From Streptomyces spinosus (GTDB lineage: Bacteria; Actinomycetota; Actinomycetes; Streptomycetales; Streptomycetaceae), in contig NZ_JAINRC010000016.1 in assembly GCF_020400655.1 (NCBI RefSeq), positions 124,001 to 188,000 on the forward strand: DNA of 64,000 bases, given 5' to 3'. Shown piece by piece: positions 1 to 9,934 of the stretch. The stretch's first letter is position 1. The number at the start of each line of letters is the position of its first letter. Under the pieces are notes generated by a model. That model was given only the letters and a program-made list of their open reading frames with translations, searched no databases and was not told the origin of the DNA. A program made the translations under genes and the position numbers.

Positions 1-1002
1 GGACTGCGCGCGCCGCAGCTCGGCGTTCCCCTGCTCCGGGCCGTCAGCGCGCCTGCGCCGCCACAGCACCACCGGCAGGACCGCCGCGACGGCGATGCCC
101 TCGGGGGCCACCGTCAGGGACGCGGCGGCGGGGGACTGCTCGTTCAGACCGGGCTGGTCGAAGGTGTCCGGGATCGGCAGGGTGCCCCAGCGGTTGATCG
201 GCCAGGCCTTCACGATGGCGCGGCCGACGACCTTGTCGACGGGAACCATGCCGTGGTTCTTGTCGGACTGGTTGTACCGCGAGTCACGGGAGTTCTGGCG
301 GTGGTCGCCCATCACCCAGATGAAGCCCTTGGGCACCTTCACCGTGAACTGGCCGCCTTGGTCGTCCACGCTGCACGGCGTGTTGCCCGGGTAGACGTAC
401 GGCTCGTTCAGCGCCTTGCCGTTGACCTTCAGCGGGCCGCTGCCCTTGCACTCGACCGTGTCGCCGCCGACCCCGATCACGCGCTTGATCAGGTCCTTCT
501 CCTCCGCCGACGGCATCAGGCCGATCCAGCTGAGGACCTTCTGCACCGGATTCGGCGTCGGCGTCGGCTCGCCCGCCAGCCAGTTGTCCGGGTCGTGGAA
601 GACGACGACCTCGCCGCGCTCGGGCTTGGAGCCGAACCACGGCGTGAGCTTGTCGACCAGCACCCGGTCACCCTGCTGGAGGGTGTTCTGCATCGAGTCG
701 GACGGGATCGAGAACGCCTGCACCAGGAACGTCTTGATCAGCAGCGCCAGGACCAGCGCGATGCCGACCAGGATCGGCAGCTCCTTCCAGAAGGAGCGCG
801 ACTGCCTCGGCCGCCCGGCCGCCGTGCCCGTGCCGTCGCCGCGCGGCTCCGGCTCGCCCTCCGGCGTGCCCTCGCCGCCCGCCGGCGCGTCATTCCCGGA
901 GCTCATGGCGCTGCCCGGTACGGGAACGTCCGGTTCCACAGGGTGCCCGCGGTGCTCCTCGCCGTCGTGTCCCGACCGTGCGCCAACCGCCACATCCCCC
1001 AC
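1..1002 (-). CDS. sipY: Type I signal peptidase (SipY-like), partial
   Basis: Membrane-anchored serine/lysine protease that removes signal peptides on the outer face of the membrane. The 3' end is cut by the window edge. The GTG start at 1002 (MGDVAVGARSG) has a GGAG Shine-Dalgarno 5 bases upstream; an internal ATG at 906 (MSSGNDAP) is the alternative. A hydrophobic N-terminal anchor (LVGIALVLALLIKTFLVQAF) precedes the catalytic Ser in PSDSMQNTL, and the catalytic Lys lies in DLIKRVIGVGGD. MGDHRQNSRDSR is the family box near the C-terminus. A second hydrophobic segment (GIAVAAVLPVVLW) before an Arg-rich tail fits the C-terminal anchor described for Streptomyces SipX/Y/Z enzymes. It is the third paralogue in a row downstream of rplS, and its first 112 bases overlap the end of sipX. 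The W/X/Y letter is inferred from gene order in S. lividans. Confidence 0.9.
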   Translation of the reverse strand, partial: MGDVAVGARSGHDGEEHRGHPVEPDVPVPGSAMSSGNDAPAGGEGTPEGEPEPRGDGTGTAAGRPRQSRSFWKELPILVGIALVLALLIKTFLVQAFSIPSDSMQNTLQQGDRVLVDKLTPWFGSKPERGEVVVFHDPDNWLAGEPTPTPNPVQKVLSWIGLMPSAEEKDLIKRVIGVGGDTVECKGSGPLKVNGKALNEPYVYPGNTPCSVDDQGGQFTVKVPKGFIWVMGDHRQNSRDSRYNQSDKNHGMVPVDKVVGRAIVKAWPINRWGTLPIPDTFDQPGLNEQSPAAASLTVAPEGIAVAAVLPVVLWRRRRADGPEQGNAELRRAQS

Positions 1003-1981
1003 GCCAACTCCTCACTCTGTGCCGCCGCCTGCGCCGCACCCGGCGCAAGCCCACCACTCCCATAACGAGCGGGAGTTCCGCAGGGCTCGGGAGCCGGTTG
1101 ATTCCGTTCGGATTCTCGGAAGCAACCCTATGCGACGCCCGGGGACCAGCGGTCGAACCCGACGCCGAGTCGGTGACGCTTGCGAAGGTTTTAGGTTCCT
1201 CCAGGCGCGTCCAGTGACCGACCGGCCAGCCGATGACCATGGCCCGGCCGACCACGGAGTCCAACGAGACCGTGCCGCCGTAGGCCGTGTCCTGGTGGGA
1301 GCGGGAGTCCGCGGAGTTGCCGCGGTGGTCGCCCATCACCCACAGCCGGCCCTCGGGGACGGTGATGTCGAAGGGCGTGGTGGAGGGCGCGTCCCCCGGG
1401 TAGAGGTAGTCGCCCTCGGTGAGCGGGACGCCGTTGACGGTGACGCGGCCCTGGGCGTCGCAGCACTTGACGTGGTCGCCGCCGACACCGATGACCCGTT
1501 TGATCAGGTCCTTCTCGTTGTCGGACGGCAGCAGGCCGATGAAGGTGAGGCCTTCCTTGAGCTGCTTGACGACGATGGGGTCGTGCTTCTTGGCGGTCTG
1601 CTCGTCCTGGAGCCAGCCGCCCGGGTCGTGGAACACCACGACGTCCCCGCGCTGCGGCTCGGAGCCGAACCACGGGGTGAACTTGTCGACCAGGACCCGG
1701 TCGCCGATCCGGATCGTCTCCTCCATGGACCCGGACGGGATCACGAACGCCTGCACGAGGAACGTCTTCAGGACGAGCGCGATGAGGACGGCGACACCGA
1801 CCAGCAGGGGGATCTCCCGGACGGCCGACCGTCTGCGCTTGCGCTTGACCTTGCGCTGGAGCTGCCGGCGCTCCGCGCGCGTGCGGCCACCGCCGGGCGC
1901 GGAGGTGCGGCGTACCCCGGTGGGCAGCAGGTTGTCGGCGGGCGTGCTGGACACCCCGCGCGGTTTGCCGCGGTTACCCAT
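890..1981 (-). CDS. sipX: Type I signal peptidase (SipX-like)
   Basis: Second signal peptidase paralogue, 363 residues. Catalytic Ser is in PSGSMEETI, catalytic Lys in DLIKRVIGVGGD, with the family box MGDHRGNSADSR; a single N-terminal anchor (LLVGVAVLIALVLKTFLVQAF) follows a very basic Arg/Lys stretch. The ATG at 1981 overlaps the sipW stop by 8 bases, so translation is probably coupled. The C-terminal ~110 residues after the catalytic domain are odd: the place where SipY has a second membrane anchor is occupied by a short LPLVMGVVGL followed by an Arg-rich tail, and the frame stays open 112 bases into sipY. From memory the S. coelicolor homologue is shorter (about 320 residues), so the tail may be a recent extension or an assembly error. 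Confidence 0.88.
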   Translation of the reverse strand: MGNRGKPRGVSSTPADNLLPTGVRRTSAPGGGRTRAERRQLQRKVKRKRRRSAVREIPLLVGVAVLIALVLKTFLVQAFVIPSGSMEETIRIGDRVLVDKFTPWFGSEPQRGDVVVFHDPGGWLQDEQTAKKHDPIVVKQLKEGLTFIGLLPSDNEKDLIKRVIGVGGDHVKCCDAQGRVTVNGVPLTEGDYLYPGDAPSTTPFDITVPEGRLWVMGDHRGNSADSRSHQDTAYGGTVSLDSVVGRAMVIGWPVGHWTRLEEPKTFASVTDSASGSTAGPRASHRVASENPNGINRLPSPAELPLVMGVVGLRRVRRRRRHRVRSWRGGCGGWRTVGTRRRGAPRAPCGTGRSRTGQRHELRE

Positions 1982-2675
1982 GGGCGCCTCCGGTCAGGGC
2001 GGCGGGCACGCGCGCGTAGACGGACGGCCGGGTCAGACGCGTCCAGTGGCGGTACGGCCACACGATCCAGTCGGCCCGGCCGATGACGTCCCCGACGGGG
2101 ATCATGCCGCCGCCGGGCGAGCCGAGGTGGTCGCGGGAGTCGCTGGAGTGGCTGCGGTGGTCGCCGAGGACGAAGAGGCGGCCCGGGGGCACGGCGACGT
2201 CGAAGGGGACGCTGGAGGCGCTGTCCCCGGGGTAGAGGAACGCCGTCTCGTCGACCGGTCGGCCGTTCACCTCGATCCTCCCCTTCTTGTCGCAGCAGAC
2301 CACATGGTCTCCCGCCACACCGGCCACGCGCTTGATGTAGTCGGCGTCCCCGAAATACCCGGTGCCGTCGAACACAATCACGTCGCCGCGGCGCGGCTGG
2401 GCACCGAAACGGTACGCCAACTTGTTTACGAGAACGCGGTCGCCGATCCTCAATCCCTGCTCCATGGATCCGCTCGGAATCTGGAACGGTTGCACCACGA
2501 ACGCGTTCAGGACCAGCAGGAACGCCAGGCAGAGGAAGAGCGTGAGGGTGATCCTGCCGCCGGGCAGCCACTCGGCGACCCGGGACACCAACGCGAAACG
2601 CGACCGGCCCTCCGCCCCCGGAGTACCGGGGTGGGAGGAGCGGTCGCGTTCCGTCGGCTGTGCTTCGGTGTCCAT
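1974..2675 (-). CDS. sipW: Type I signal peptidase (SipW-like)
   Basis: First signal peptidase of the set, 233 residues, 45 bases downstream of rplS. A single N-terminal membrane segment (ITLTLFLCLAFLLVLNAFVV, about residues 42-61) precedes the catalytic Ser in PSGSMEQGL; the catalytic Lys is in DYIKRVAGVAGD and the late box is LGDHRSHSSDSR. No second hydrophobic segment is seen at the C-terminus, unlike SipY. Its stop codon overlaps the sipX start, pointing to one rplS-sipW-sipX-sipY transcription unit. The substrates that separate it from its paralogues cannot be told from sequence. Confidence 0.9.
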   Translation of the reverse strand: MDTEAQPTERDRSSHPGTPGAEGRSRFALVSRVAEWLPGGRITLTLFLCLAFLLVLNAFVVQPFQIPSGSMEQGLRIGDRVLVNKLAYRFGAQPRRGDVIVFDGTGYFGDADYIKRVAGVAGDHVVCCDKKGRIEVNGRPVDETAFLYPGDSASSVPFDVAVPPGRLFVLGDHRSHSSDSRDHLGSPGGGMIPVGDVIGRADWIVWPYRHWTRLTRPSVYARVPAALTGGAHG

Positions 2676-2720
2676 CGGAGCCAGATGCTATCCGGCTCCG
2701 CTGTGACTCCGGGAAAGCGC

Positions 2721-3071
2721 TCAGCTCTCGCGCTTCTCCTTGATCTTCGCGGCCTTGCCGCGCAGGTCACGGAGGTAGTACAGCTTGGCGCGGCGCACGT
2801 CACCACGGGTGACCAGCTCGATCTTCTCGACGATCGGGGTGTGCACCGGGAAGGTGCGCTCGACGCCGACGGAGAACGAGACCTTGCGGACCGTGAAGGT
2901 CTCGCGGACACCGGAGCCCTGGCGACGGATCACAACGCCCTTGAACTGCTGCACACGGGAGCGGTTGCCCTCGATGACGCGCACGTGGACGTTGACGGTG
3001 TCACCCGGACGGAAGGCCGGGATGTCGCTGCGCAGCGACGCGGCGTCGACGGAGTCGAGCAGGTGAGACAT
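2721..3071 (-). CDS. rplS: 50S ribosomal protein L19
   Basis: Large-subunit protein at the 30S-50S interface. The 116-residue product begins MSHLLDSVDAASLRSD and carries the family block GDTVNVHVRVIEGNRSRVQ and the basic end AKIKEKRES. An in-frame ATG at 3098 would add nine residues (MASAKKADE), but family length and the GAAGAAAG sequence ahead of 3071 favour the internal ATG. It follows trmD by 134 bases, and a promoter-like motif overlapping the trmD stop resembles one in front of rpsP, so it probably has its own promoter within the rpsP-rimM-trmD-rplS cluster. Confidence 0.95.
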   Translation of the reverse strand: MSHLLDSVDAASLRSDIPAFRPGDTVNVHVRVIEGNRSRVQQFKGVVIRRQGSGVRETFTVRKVSFSVGVERTFPVHTPIVEKIELVTRGDVRRAKLYYLRDLRGKAAKIKEKRES

Positions 3072-3197
3072 TTCGTCTGCTTTCTTCGCTGATGCCACAG
3101 GTCATCAACGGGAACTAGGTGTACAGGAGGCTGCCGTGCGGGTCGGGGCGGGCGTCGTGTCCCCCTGTGGCAGGGGCGCACGCCGGACGGGCGCACA

Positions 3198-3215
3198 ACA
3201 GCGGTCTATTCTTCC
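3198..3215 (-). promoter_or_regulatory. Promoter-like motif upstream of rplS
   Basis: On the minus strand this 18-base stretch reads GGAAGAATAGACCGCTGT and overlaps the trmD stop codon. Fifteen of 18 bases match the stretch at 5477-5494 upstream of rpsP (GGCAGAATAGCCAGCTGT). The shared AGAATA looks like a -10 element of a ribosomal-protein promoter; no clear TTGACA-like -35 is seen. The similarity is seen directly, the promoter role is inferred. Confidence 0.45.
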
Positions 3216-4039
3216 ACGCCGTCGGCCCGGCGCCAAAATCGGCCGTACCGCTCCCCGTCCGGGTCCGGTTCCCAGCCCAGGATGGAGAGCATCTCGCGGT
3301 CCTTCTTGTCGAAGGCCTTGGGGTCGCAGCGCTCGATCAGGTCGGGGCGGTTCAGGGTCGTGCGCCGCAGGGCCTCGTCACGGCGCCAGCGGGCGATCTT
3401 CCCGTGGTGGCCGCTGAGCAGCACCTCGGGGATGTCCCGGCCGCGCCAGACGGGCGGCTTGGTGTAGACGGGGCCTTCCAGGAGGCCGGCCATCGCCCCG
3501 GGGGCGAAGGAGTCGTCGCGGTGCGACTCCGCGTTGCCGAGGACGCCGGGCAGCAGCCGGGCGACGGCCTCGGTGATGACCAGGACGGCCGCCTCGCCGC
3601 CGGCGAGGACGTAGTCGCCGATGGAGACCTCGTGGACCGGCATCCGGGTCGCGTACTCGTCCGTGACGCGGCGGTCGATGCCCTCGTAGCGCGCCGGGGT
3701 GAAGATCAGCCAGGGGCGCTCGGCCAGCTCGACCGCCAGCTCCTGGGTGAAGGGACGGCCGCTGGGCGTGGGCACGATGAGCGCGGGCTCCCGGGCGCCC
3801 GACTCGTAGCCGTCGGCGAGGACCGTGTCCAGGGCGTCTCCCCAGGGGTCGGTCTTCATGACCATGCCGGGGCCGCCGCCGTACGGCGTGTCGTCCACCG
3901 TGTTGTGCCGGTCGTACGTCCAGGCGCGCAGGTCGTGCACCTGGACGTTCAGCTGGCCACGCGCGCGTGCCTTGCCCACGAGGGAGACGTTCAGCGGCTC
4001 CAGGTACTCCGGGAAGATCGTGACGACGTCGAGCCTCAT
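3206..4039 (-). CDS. trmD: tRNA (guanine-N1)-methyltransferase TrmD
   Basis: Makes m1G37 in tRNAs that read CUN, CCN and CGG codons, using S-adenosylmethionine, and so prevents +1 frameshifting. The 277-residue product has the N-terminus MRLDVVTIFPEYLEPL, the family signature DDTPYGGGPGMVMK and the trefoil-knot SAM site around EVSIGDYVLAGGEAAVLV. The ATG overlaps the rimM stop (ATGA), so the two are coupled. A C-terminal extension (WEPDPDGERYGRFWRRADGVEE) is typical of actinobacterial forms. Housekeeping gene in its usual place between rimM and rplS. Confidence 0.96.
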   Translation of the reverse strand: MRLDVVTIFPEYLEPLNVSLVGKARARGQLNVQVHDLRAWTYDRHNTVDDTPYGGGPGMVMKTDPWGDALDTVLADGYESGAREPALIVPTPSGRPFTQELAVELAERPWLIFTPARYEGIDRRVTDEYATRMPVHEVSIGDYVLAGGEAAVLVITEAVARLLPGVLGNAESHRDDSFAPGAMAGLLEGPVYTKPPVWRGRDIPEVLLSGHHGKIARWRRDEALRRTTLNRPDLIERCDPKAFDKKDREMLSILGWEPDPDGERYGRFWRRADGVEE

Positions 4040-4605
4040 GCGCGGTCTTCCCCGGACTCCGCCGCGGACTCGTCCCTGGAGGAGGCGATCACGGCGCGGT
4101 CGTCGATCAGGCCGGGCGGGGGCGCGATGACCGCCCTCTGCTCCGCCAGGTCGATCTCGGTGACGATCTCCTCCACGAAGGGGATCAGCACCTCGGTGCC
4201 GTCGGGGCGCTCGACGATGAACAGGTCCTGCGTGGGCAGGTGCGAGATCTCGGTGATGCGGCCGACCTCCGTGCCGTCCTCGGTGACGACGTCGAGGTCG
4301 ATGAGCTGGTGGTCGTAGTACTCGTCCTCGCCCTCGGGCAGTTCCTCGGGGTCCACATCGGCGATCAGCAGGGTGTTGCGCAGGGCCTCGGCGGCGTTGC
4401 GGTCGGTGACGCCCGCGAAGCGCAGCAGGAGGCGGCCGCTGTGGACGCGGCCCGTCTCGATGGTCAGCGGTCCCGCCGAGGCGGGATCCGTGGCGAGTAC
4501 GGCGCCGGGCGCGAGCCTGAGTTCCGGCTCGTCGGTACGTACCTCGACGGTGACCTCGCCCTTGATGCCGTGGGCACGGCCGATCCGTGCGACTACCAGC
4601 TGCAC
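4036..4605 (-). CDS. rimM: 16S rRNA processing/maturation factor RimM
   Basis: Assists 30S head maturation through binding S19. The 189-residue product starts VQLVVARIGRAHGIKGEVTVEV from a GTG at 4605 preceded by AGGAGA; the open frame continues upstream, but the conserved N-terminus fixes this start. An N-terminal RimM beta-barrel is followed by a PRC-barrel (roughly residues 95-175, including DYYDHQLIDLDVVTEDGTEVG). The stop overlaps the trmD start by four bases. An acidic 15-residue tail follows the PRC-barrel. Confidence 0.95.
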   Translation of the reverse strand: MQLVVARIGRAHGIKGEVTVEVRTDEPELRLAPGAVLATDPASAGPLTIETGRVHSGRLLLRFAGVTDRNAAEALRNTLLIADVDPEELPEGEDEYYDHQLIDLDVVTEDGTEVGRITEISHLPTQDLFIVERPDGTEVLIPFVEEIVTEIDLAEQRAVIAPPPGLIDDRAVIASSRDESAAESGEDRA

Positions 4606-4687
4606 GTGTCCAAATCTCCTGTCGTACGACTGCGGGCCGGGGACGGCCCTGTGGCCCTCCCCGGCCCGAGCCGGTTGCGATGAAGCG

Positions 4688-4927
4688 TCAGCGGACGTGG
4701 TCCACGTCGACCAGGTCGACGCGGACACCGCGACCGCCGATGGCGCCCACGACGGTGCGCAGGGCGCGCGCGGTGCGGCCGTTGCGGCCGATCACCTTGC
4801 CGAGGTCGTCCGGGTGGACCCGGACCTCCAGCACACGCCCGCGGCGCAGGTTGCGCGAGGCGACCTGCACATCGTCAGGGTTGTCGACGATGCCCTTCAC
4901 GAGGTGCTCAAGCGCCTCTTCGAGCAT
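4688..4927 (-). CDS. khpA: KH-domain RNA-binding protein KhpA
   Basis: Small single-KH-domain RNA-binding protein (79 residues) of the YlqC/KhpA family. The KH signature is DLGKVIGRNGRTARALRTVV, with the GxxG loop as GRNG. It starts five bases after the rpsP stop and lies before rimM, the classical Gram-positive order rpsP-khpA-rimM-trmD. In other bacteria KhpA partners KhpB/Jag and affects division and sRNA/mRNA binding; that role here is inferred from the family. Confidence 0.93.
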   Translation of the reverse strand: MLEEALEHLVKGIVDNPDDVQVASRNLRRGRVLEVRVHPDDLGKVIGRNGRTARALRTVVGAIGGRGVRVDLVDVDHVR

Positions 4928-4932
4928 GCTGC

Positions 4933-5352
4933 TCAGGCCTCGGTGGACTCGGACTCGGCAGCGGCCTCGTCCTTCTTCTCAGCCTTCTTCTTCTGGGTGA
5001 TCGCCTCACCCTTGCCCTCGTCGTCACCGCCGAGAGCCTCGAACGACGGGCGGGCGGCCTTCGGCTCGGCGACGAGCAGCGGCGCGGGAGCCGGCTCGCC
5101 CTTGAACTTCTGCCAGTCGCCGGTCTTCTTCAGGATGGCGAGCACGGGCTCGGTCGGCTGGGCGCCGACGCCGAGCCAGTACGCCACGCGCTCGGCGTCC
5201 ACCTCGATGACCGACGGGTTGTAGGTCGGGTGGTACTTGCCGATCTCCTCGATGGCCCGGCCGTCACGGCGGGTACGGGAGTCGGCGACGACGATGCGGT
5301 AGTGAGGCGAACGGATCTTGCCCAGACGCTTCAGCTTGATCTTGACTGCCAC
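4933..5352 (-). CDS. rpsP: 30S ribosomal protein S16
   Basis: Small-subunit assembly protein, 139 residues, starting VAVKIKLKRLGKIRSPHYR from a GTG at 5352 with AGGAGA about ten bases upstream. The core (residues 1-80) is standard, including YNPSVIEVDAERVAYWLGVGAQPTEPV. The C-terminal ~50 residues form an Ala/Glu/Lys-rich tail (EGKGEAITQKKKAEKKDEAAA) common in actinobacterial S16. First gene of the rpsP-khpA-rimM-trmD cluster. Confidence 0.96.
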   Translation of the reverse strand: MAVKIKLKRLGKIRSPHYRIVVADSRTRRDGRAIEEIGKYHPTYNPSVIEVDAERVAYWLGVGAQPTEPVLAILKKTGDWQKFKGEPAPAPLLVAEPKAARPSFEALGGDDEGKGEAITQKKKAEKKDEAAAESESTEA

Positions 5353-5476
5353 GGGAGTGGGTTCTCCTGGATTTGACGTGGTTGGGCACGGCGAGTTGCC
5401 GCGTGGGGTTGCGGTACCCGAGTGCCCGATGGACGCGTCAGCCGGAGGAGAGAGGGGTCCTGTGCGGCTGTCGAGT

Positions 5477-5494
5477 ACAGCTGGCTATTCTGCC
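5477..5494 (-). promoter_or_regulatory. Promoter-like motif upstream of rpsP
   Basis: Minus-strand GGCAGAATAGCCAGCTGT lies about 125 bases ahead of the rpsP start and matches 15 of 18 positions of the motif upstream of rplS at 3198-3215. It probably contains the -10 of the rpsP operon promoter. No obvious -35 is seen, as is common in this genus. Confidence 0.45.
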
Positions 5495-5645
5495 ACACCC
5501 CGCGGGCCGCTCCGGGCCGAGGGTGCGGGAACCCCGCCCGGGCATGCCGGGGAGGCACCCGGCGTGGAGGTGAGGTCACGTCGGGTGCGCCGCCCGGTGC
5601 GGTGAGATCGCCGTCGGCCACGGCTGCCACGAGCAGCCGTGACCG

Positions 5646-6242
5646 CTACGCCGCTCCCACGACCTCCGGGATCCTGAACGGCTTGCCGCAGCCGCCGCAG
5701 ACGATCGGGGCCTGGGCGAGGACCGAGGGCACCACCCGGACGTTGCGGCCGCAGTCGCACACCGCCTTGACACGGACGCCGCCACCGGAGGAGCCGTGCC
5801 GGGCGGCCGGGCCGCGGAAGGTGCGGGAGGTGTCGGCCGAGGTGGCCGCGGTGTGGGCCTTCAGGGCGCGCTGGAGCCGCTCGATGGTCGGGCGGTAGCG
5901 CCGCTTCGCCTCGGTGTTGAGCGTGACCAGCGAGAAACCGCTGCTCGGGTGCGGCTCCTCGGGGTGGTCCAGGCCCAGCTCCTCGGCGATCGCGAGGAAA
6001 CGGCGGTTGTGGTATCGGCCGGCCCGGGAGGTGTCGCGGACGCCGCGGGCGGCGGCGATGCCGTGGACTGCCTCGTGGAGCAGCCTCTCGAAGGAGAGTT
6101 CGTGACCGCACGCGGACGACGACTCCCCGATCAGGGATTCAGGCGCGGCAAGGTCGGGCAGCTCGGGGTGGTACCGCTGAATGTCGGCCCACGCCTGCGC
6201 CAGCTCTGCGGCGAGAACAGGTGGTGTCTGTGTCGTGCTCAC
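5646..6242 (-). CDS. SprT-like zincin-fold protein with C-terminal zinc ribbon
   Basis: 198-residue protein of unproven function. The central LLHEAVHGIAAARGVRD holds an HExxH zinc-protease motif, followed by SRAGRYHNRRFLAIAEELGL, the pattern of SprT/Spartan-type minimal zincins (HExxH, then a downstream GRYHN-F block). The C-terminus is a four-Cys ribbon (CDCG, 18-residue spacer, CGGC). The N-terminal ~60 residues are unassigned. The start is a GTG at 6242 without a visible Shine-Dalgarno, the furthest upstream in frame. Spartan proteins cut DNA-protein crosslinks; in actinomycetes small homologues also turn up in mobile elements. No mobile-element neighbour is seen, and the role is open. Confidence 0.75.
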   Translation of the reverse strand: MSTTQTPPVLAAELAQAWADIQRYHPELPDLAAPESLIGESSSACGHELSFERLLHEAVHGIAAARGVRDTSRAGRYHNRRFLAIAEELGLDHPEEPHPSSGFSLVTLNTEAKRRYRPTIERLQRALKAHTAATSADTSRTFRGPAARHGSSGGGVRVKAVCDCGRNVRVVPSVLAQAPIVCGGCGKPFRIPEVVGAA

Positions 6243-6763
6243 GTAATGACAACGAGCGGGAGGGCCGCTGTGTTCCTATTCCGGGGCATCCCAAATAATT
6301 TGCACGTACCCGTCAGTTGCCACTGATGCGTCCTGACGAGGGCGGGTGCGCTGATCTGCGGAGAAGCGTCACAGCTCCTACCAAGCTGGTGCGTAGTCCG
6401 CGCTACGCACCGCCGGTGAGCCCTGAGGCGACGGGCGGGGGCCGCCGCGCAAGGGGGGTTTCGGCCGCTCTCGGCGCGCGCCCTCACCCCGGTCAGCGTC
6501 CACGGCCTCCGTGACGTTACCGCGTACCGCCGCGACCTCCGTCACCGGCCCGCCTTCCGGGGGCCGGCACCGCGGGGCCGTCCAGATTGCCGGGATGTGA
6601 AATCTCGCCACACCCGCGTCCACACCCCAAGCCGGGCCCCACGACCCCTGGACGCCACCGCGAGCCGGGAGTTACCTGGCATACGTGGGAAGGGCGCGCG
6701 CACGGCACGGGGGCACGCAACCGGGCGCGGCGGCGAACTGTCGGCGGATTGGGGCGCTTACCT
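6243..6763. other. 521-base divergent intergenic region
   Basis: Lies between the start of the SprT-like gene (minus) and the methyltransferase-like gene (plus), so it must hold both promoters. It contains an unusually AT-rich stretch near 6286-6305 (CCAAATAATTTGC) for this genome. No open frame with Streptomyces codon bias, no clear -35/-10 pair and no convincing hairpin was found. Confidence 0.5.
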
Positions 6764-7648
6764 ATGACACCTACGCTCGTGCGGCAGCACACGTCCCACG
6801 CGGAGTCCGCACCCCGCGTGGACCCGGGCGCACGCGCGCGTGACTGGTCCGAGATCCAGGAGCGGATGCTCGTACCGCTCTACGAAGCCGTGTACGACCG
6901 ACTCGAAGTGGGCCCCGCCACCCGGCTGCTGGGCCTGAACTGCGGTTCCGGGCTCGCCCTGCTGATGGCGGCCTCCAGGGGCGCCGCGGTCACCGGTGTC
7001 GACTCCGCCTCCCCCGAACGGCTCGCCCTCGCGCGCGAGCGCCTGCTGCCGGACGCCACGCCCGGCCGGGGCGGCGACGGCGGGGCGGGCACACGCGCGC
7101 GTACGCCCGCGGAACTCCTCGACGACCCGCCCTCGGCGACGGACGGCGCGCGGACGGACGCGTACACCCTGGTGACCGCCTTCGAGCCGGTCGGCGGCCT
7201 CGCGGGCGACGCCGAGGGGCTGGGCGACCTGCTCGCCGGTGTCCTGCCGCTGGCCGGGCGGGGGGCCGCCGTCGTGCTGACCGGCTGGGGACCGCCGGAG
7301 CGCTGCGCCACCTCCTCGGTGCTGCGGGTGGCCGCCAAGCTGGCCGATCCGCTGCGCGGCGCGCGGAGCCGGCCGCCCGCGCGGCGCGACGTCCTGGAGG
7401 AGGTCGCCGGGCGGGCCGGGCTGAAGCCGGACGGCTCGGGCCGGGTCGCCTGCCCGTTCGGGTACGCCGACCTCGACAGCGCCGTACGGGGGCTGCTGTC
7501 GACCGGCCTGTTCGACGCGGCGGTCTCGGCGACGGACGCCAAACAGGTCGACAAGGAGCTGACGGAGGCCCTGCACCCGCACCGGCGCCCGGACGGCACG
7601 GTGTGGATGCCGAACGTCTTCCGCTACCTCGTCGCACGCGTGCCGTAG
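6764..7648 (+). CDS. SAM-dependent methyltransferase-like protein
   Basis: 294-residue Rossmann-fold protein. The SAM-binding glycine loop is TRLLGLNCGSGLALLMAA (about residues 47-64), followed by AAVTGVDSASPERLALARERL, the second acidic position of class I methyltransferases. The middle (GRGAAVVLTGWGPPERCATSSVLRVA) corresponds to the late strands of the fold. Substrate unknown. The ATG at 6764 (MTPTLVRQHTSH) is chosen because upstream frame lacks conserved features; no strong Shine-Dalgarno is seen. It stands alone, convergent with the ftsH-like gene. An annotation beyond methyltransferase domain would be a guess. Confidence 0.75.
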   Translation: MTPTLVRQHTSHAESAPRVDPGARARDWSEIQERMLVPLYEAVYDRLEVGPATRLLGLNCGSGLALLMAASRGAAVTGVDSASPERLALARERLLPDATPGRGGDGGAGTRARTPAELLDDPPSATDGARTDAYTLVTAFEPVGGLAGDAEGLGDLLAGVLPLAGRGAAVVLTGWGPPERCATSSVLRVAAKLADPLRGARSRPPARRDVLEEVAGRAGLKPDGSGRVACPFGYADLDSAVRGLLSTGLFDAAVSATDAKQVDKELTEALHPHRRPDGTVWMPNVFRYLVARVP

Positions 7649-7887
7649 GCCTGTCCGGCCGTCCGCGTCGTCGCCCGACGGGCGGCCGCGCGGCGTGCGC
7701 GCTCCGGGGTGTCCCCGGCCGGAGACGGGGCGAGTGCCGGCCGCCGGCCCTCGTACGGGGCGTACCCGGGTCCGGGCCGGCGCGGCCAGTGGGGTCACCC
7801 CCACGCCGTGGAGGCGATGAGGGAGCGTGCACGGCGCCGCGCGGCAGACGCGTACGGCCGGACAGGTCCTCGGCGGCCGGCCGGTCG

Positions 7888-9822
<1,935 letters not shown>

Positions 9823-9864
9823 ATCTGGACGTTACGACACCCCACGGGCCTCGGCACGCGCAAA

Positions 9865-9893
9865 GGGGCGCCTCCTGTGACAGGAGGCGCCCC
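9865..9893 (-). terminator. Terminator downstream of ffh
   Basis: A perfect 13-bp inverted repeat (GGGGCGCCTCCTG, loop TGA, CAGGAGGCGCCCC) about 85 bases past the ffh stop. There is no long T tract, which is common for Streptomyces terminators. Confidence 0.8.
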
Positions 9894-9934
9894 CGGCGCT
9901 TCGTGCGAGCGGGACCCGGCCCGTGCCCTTCCGC

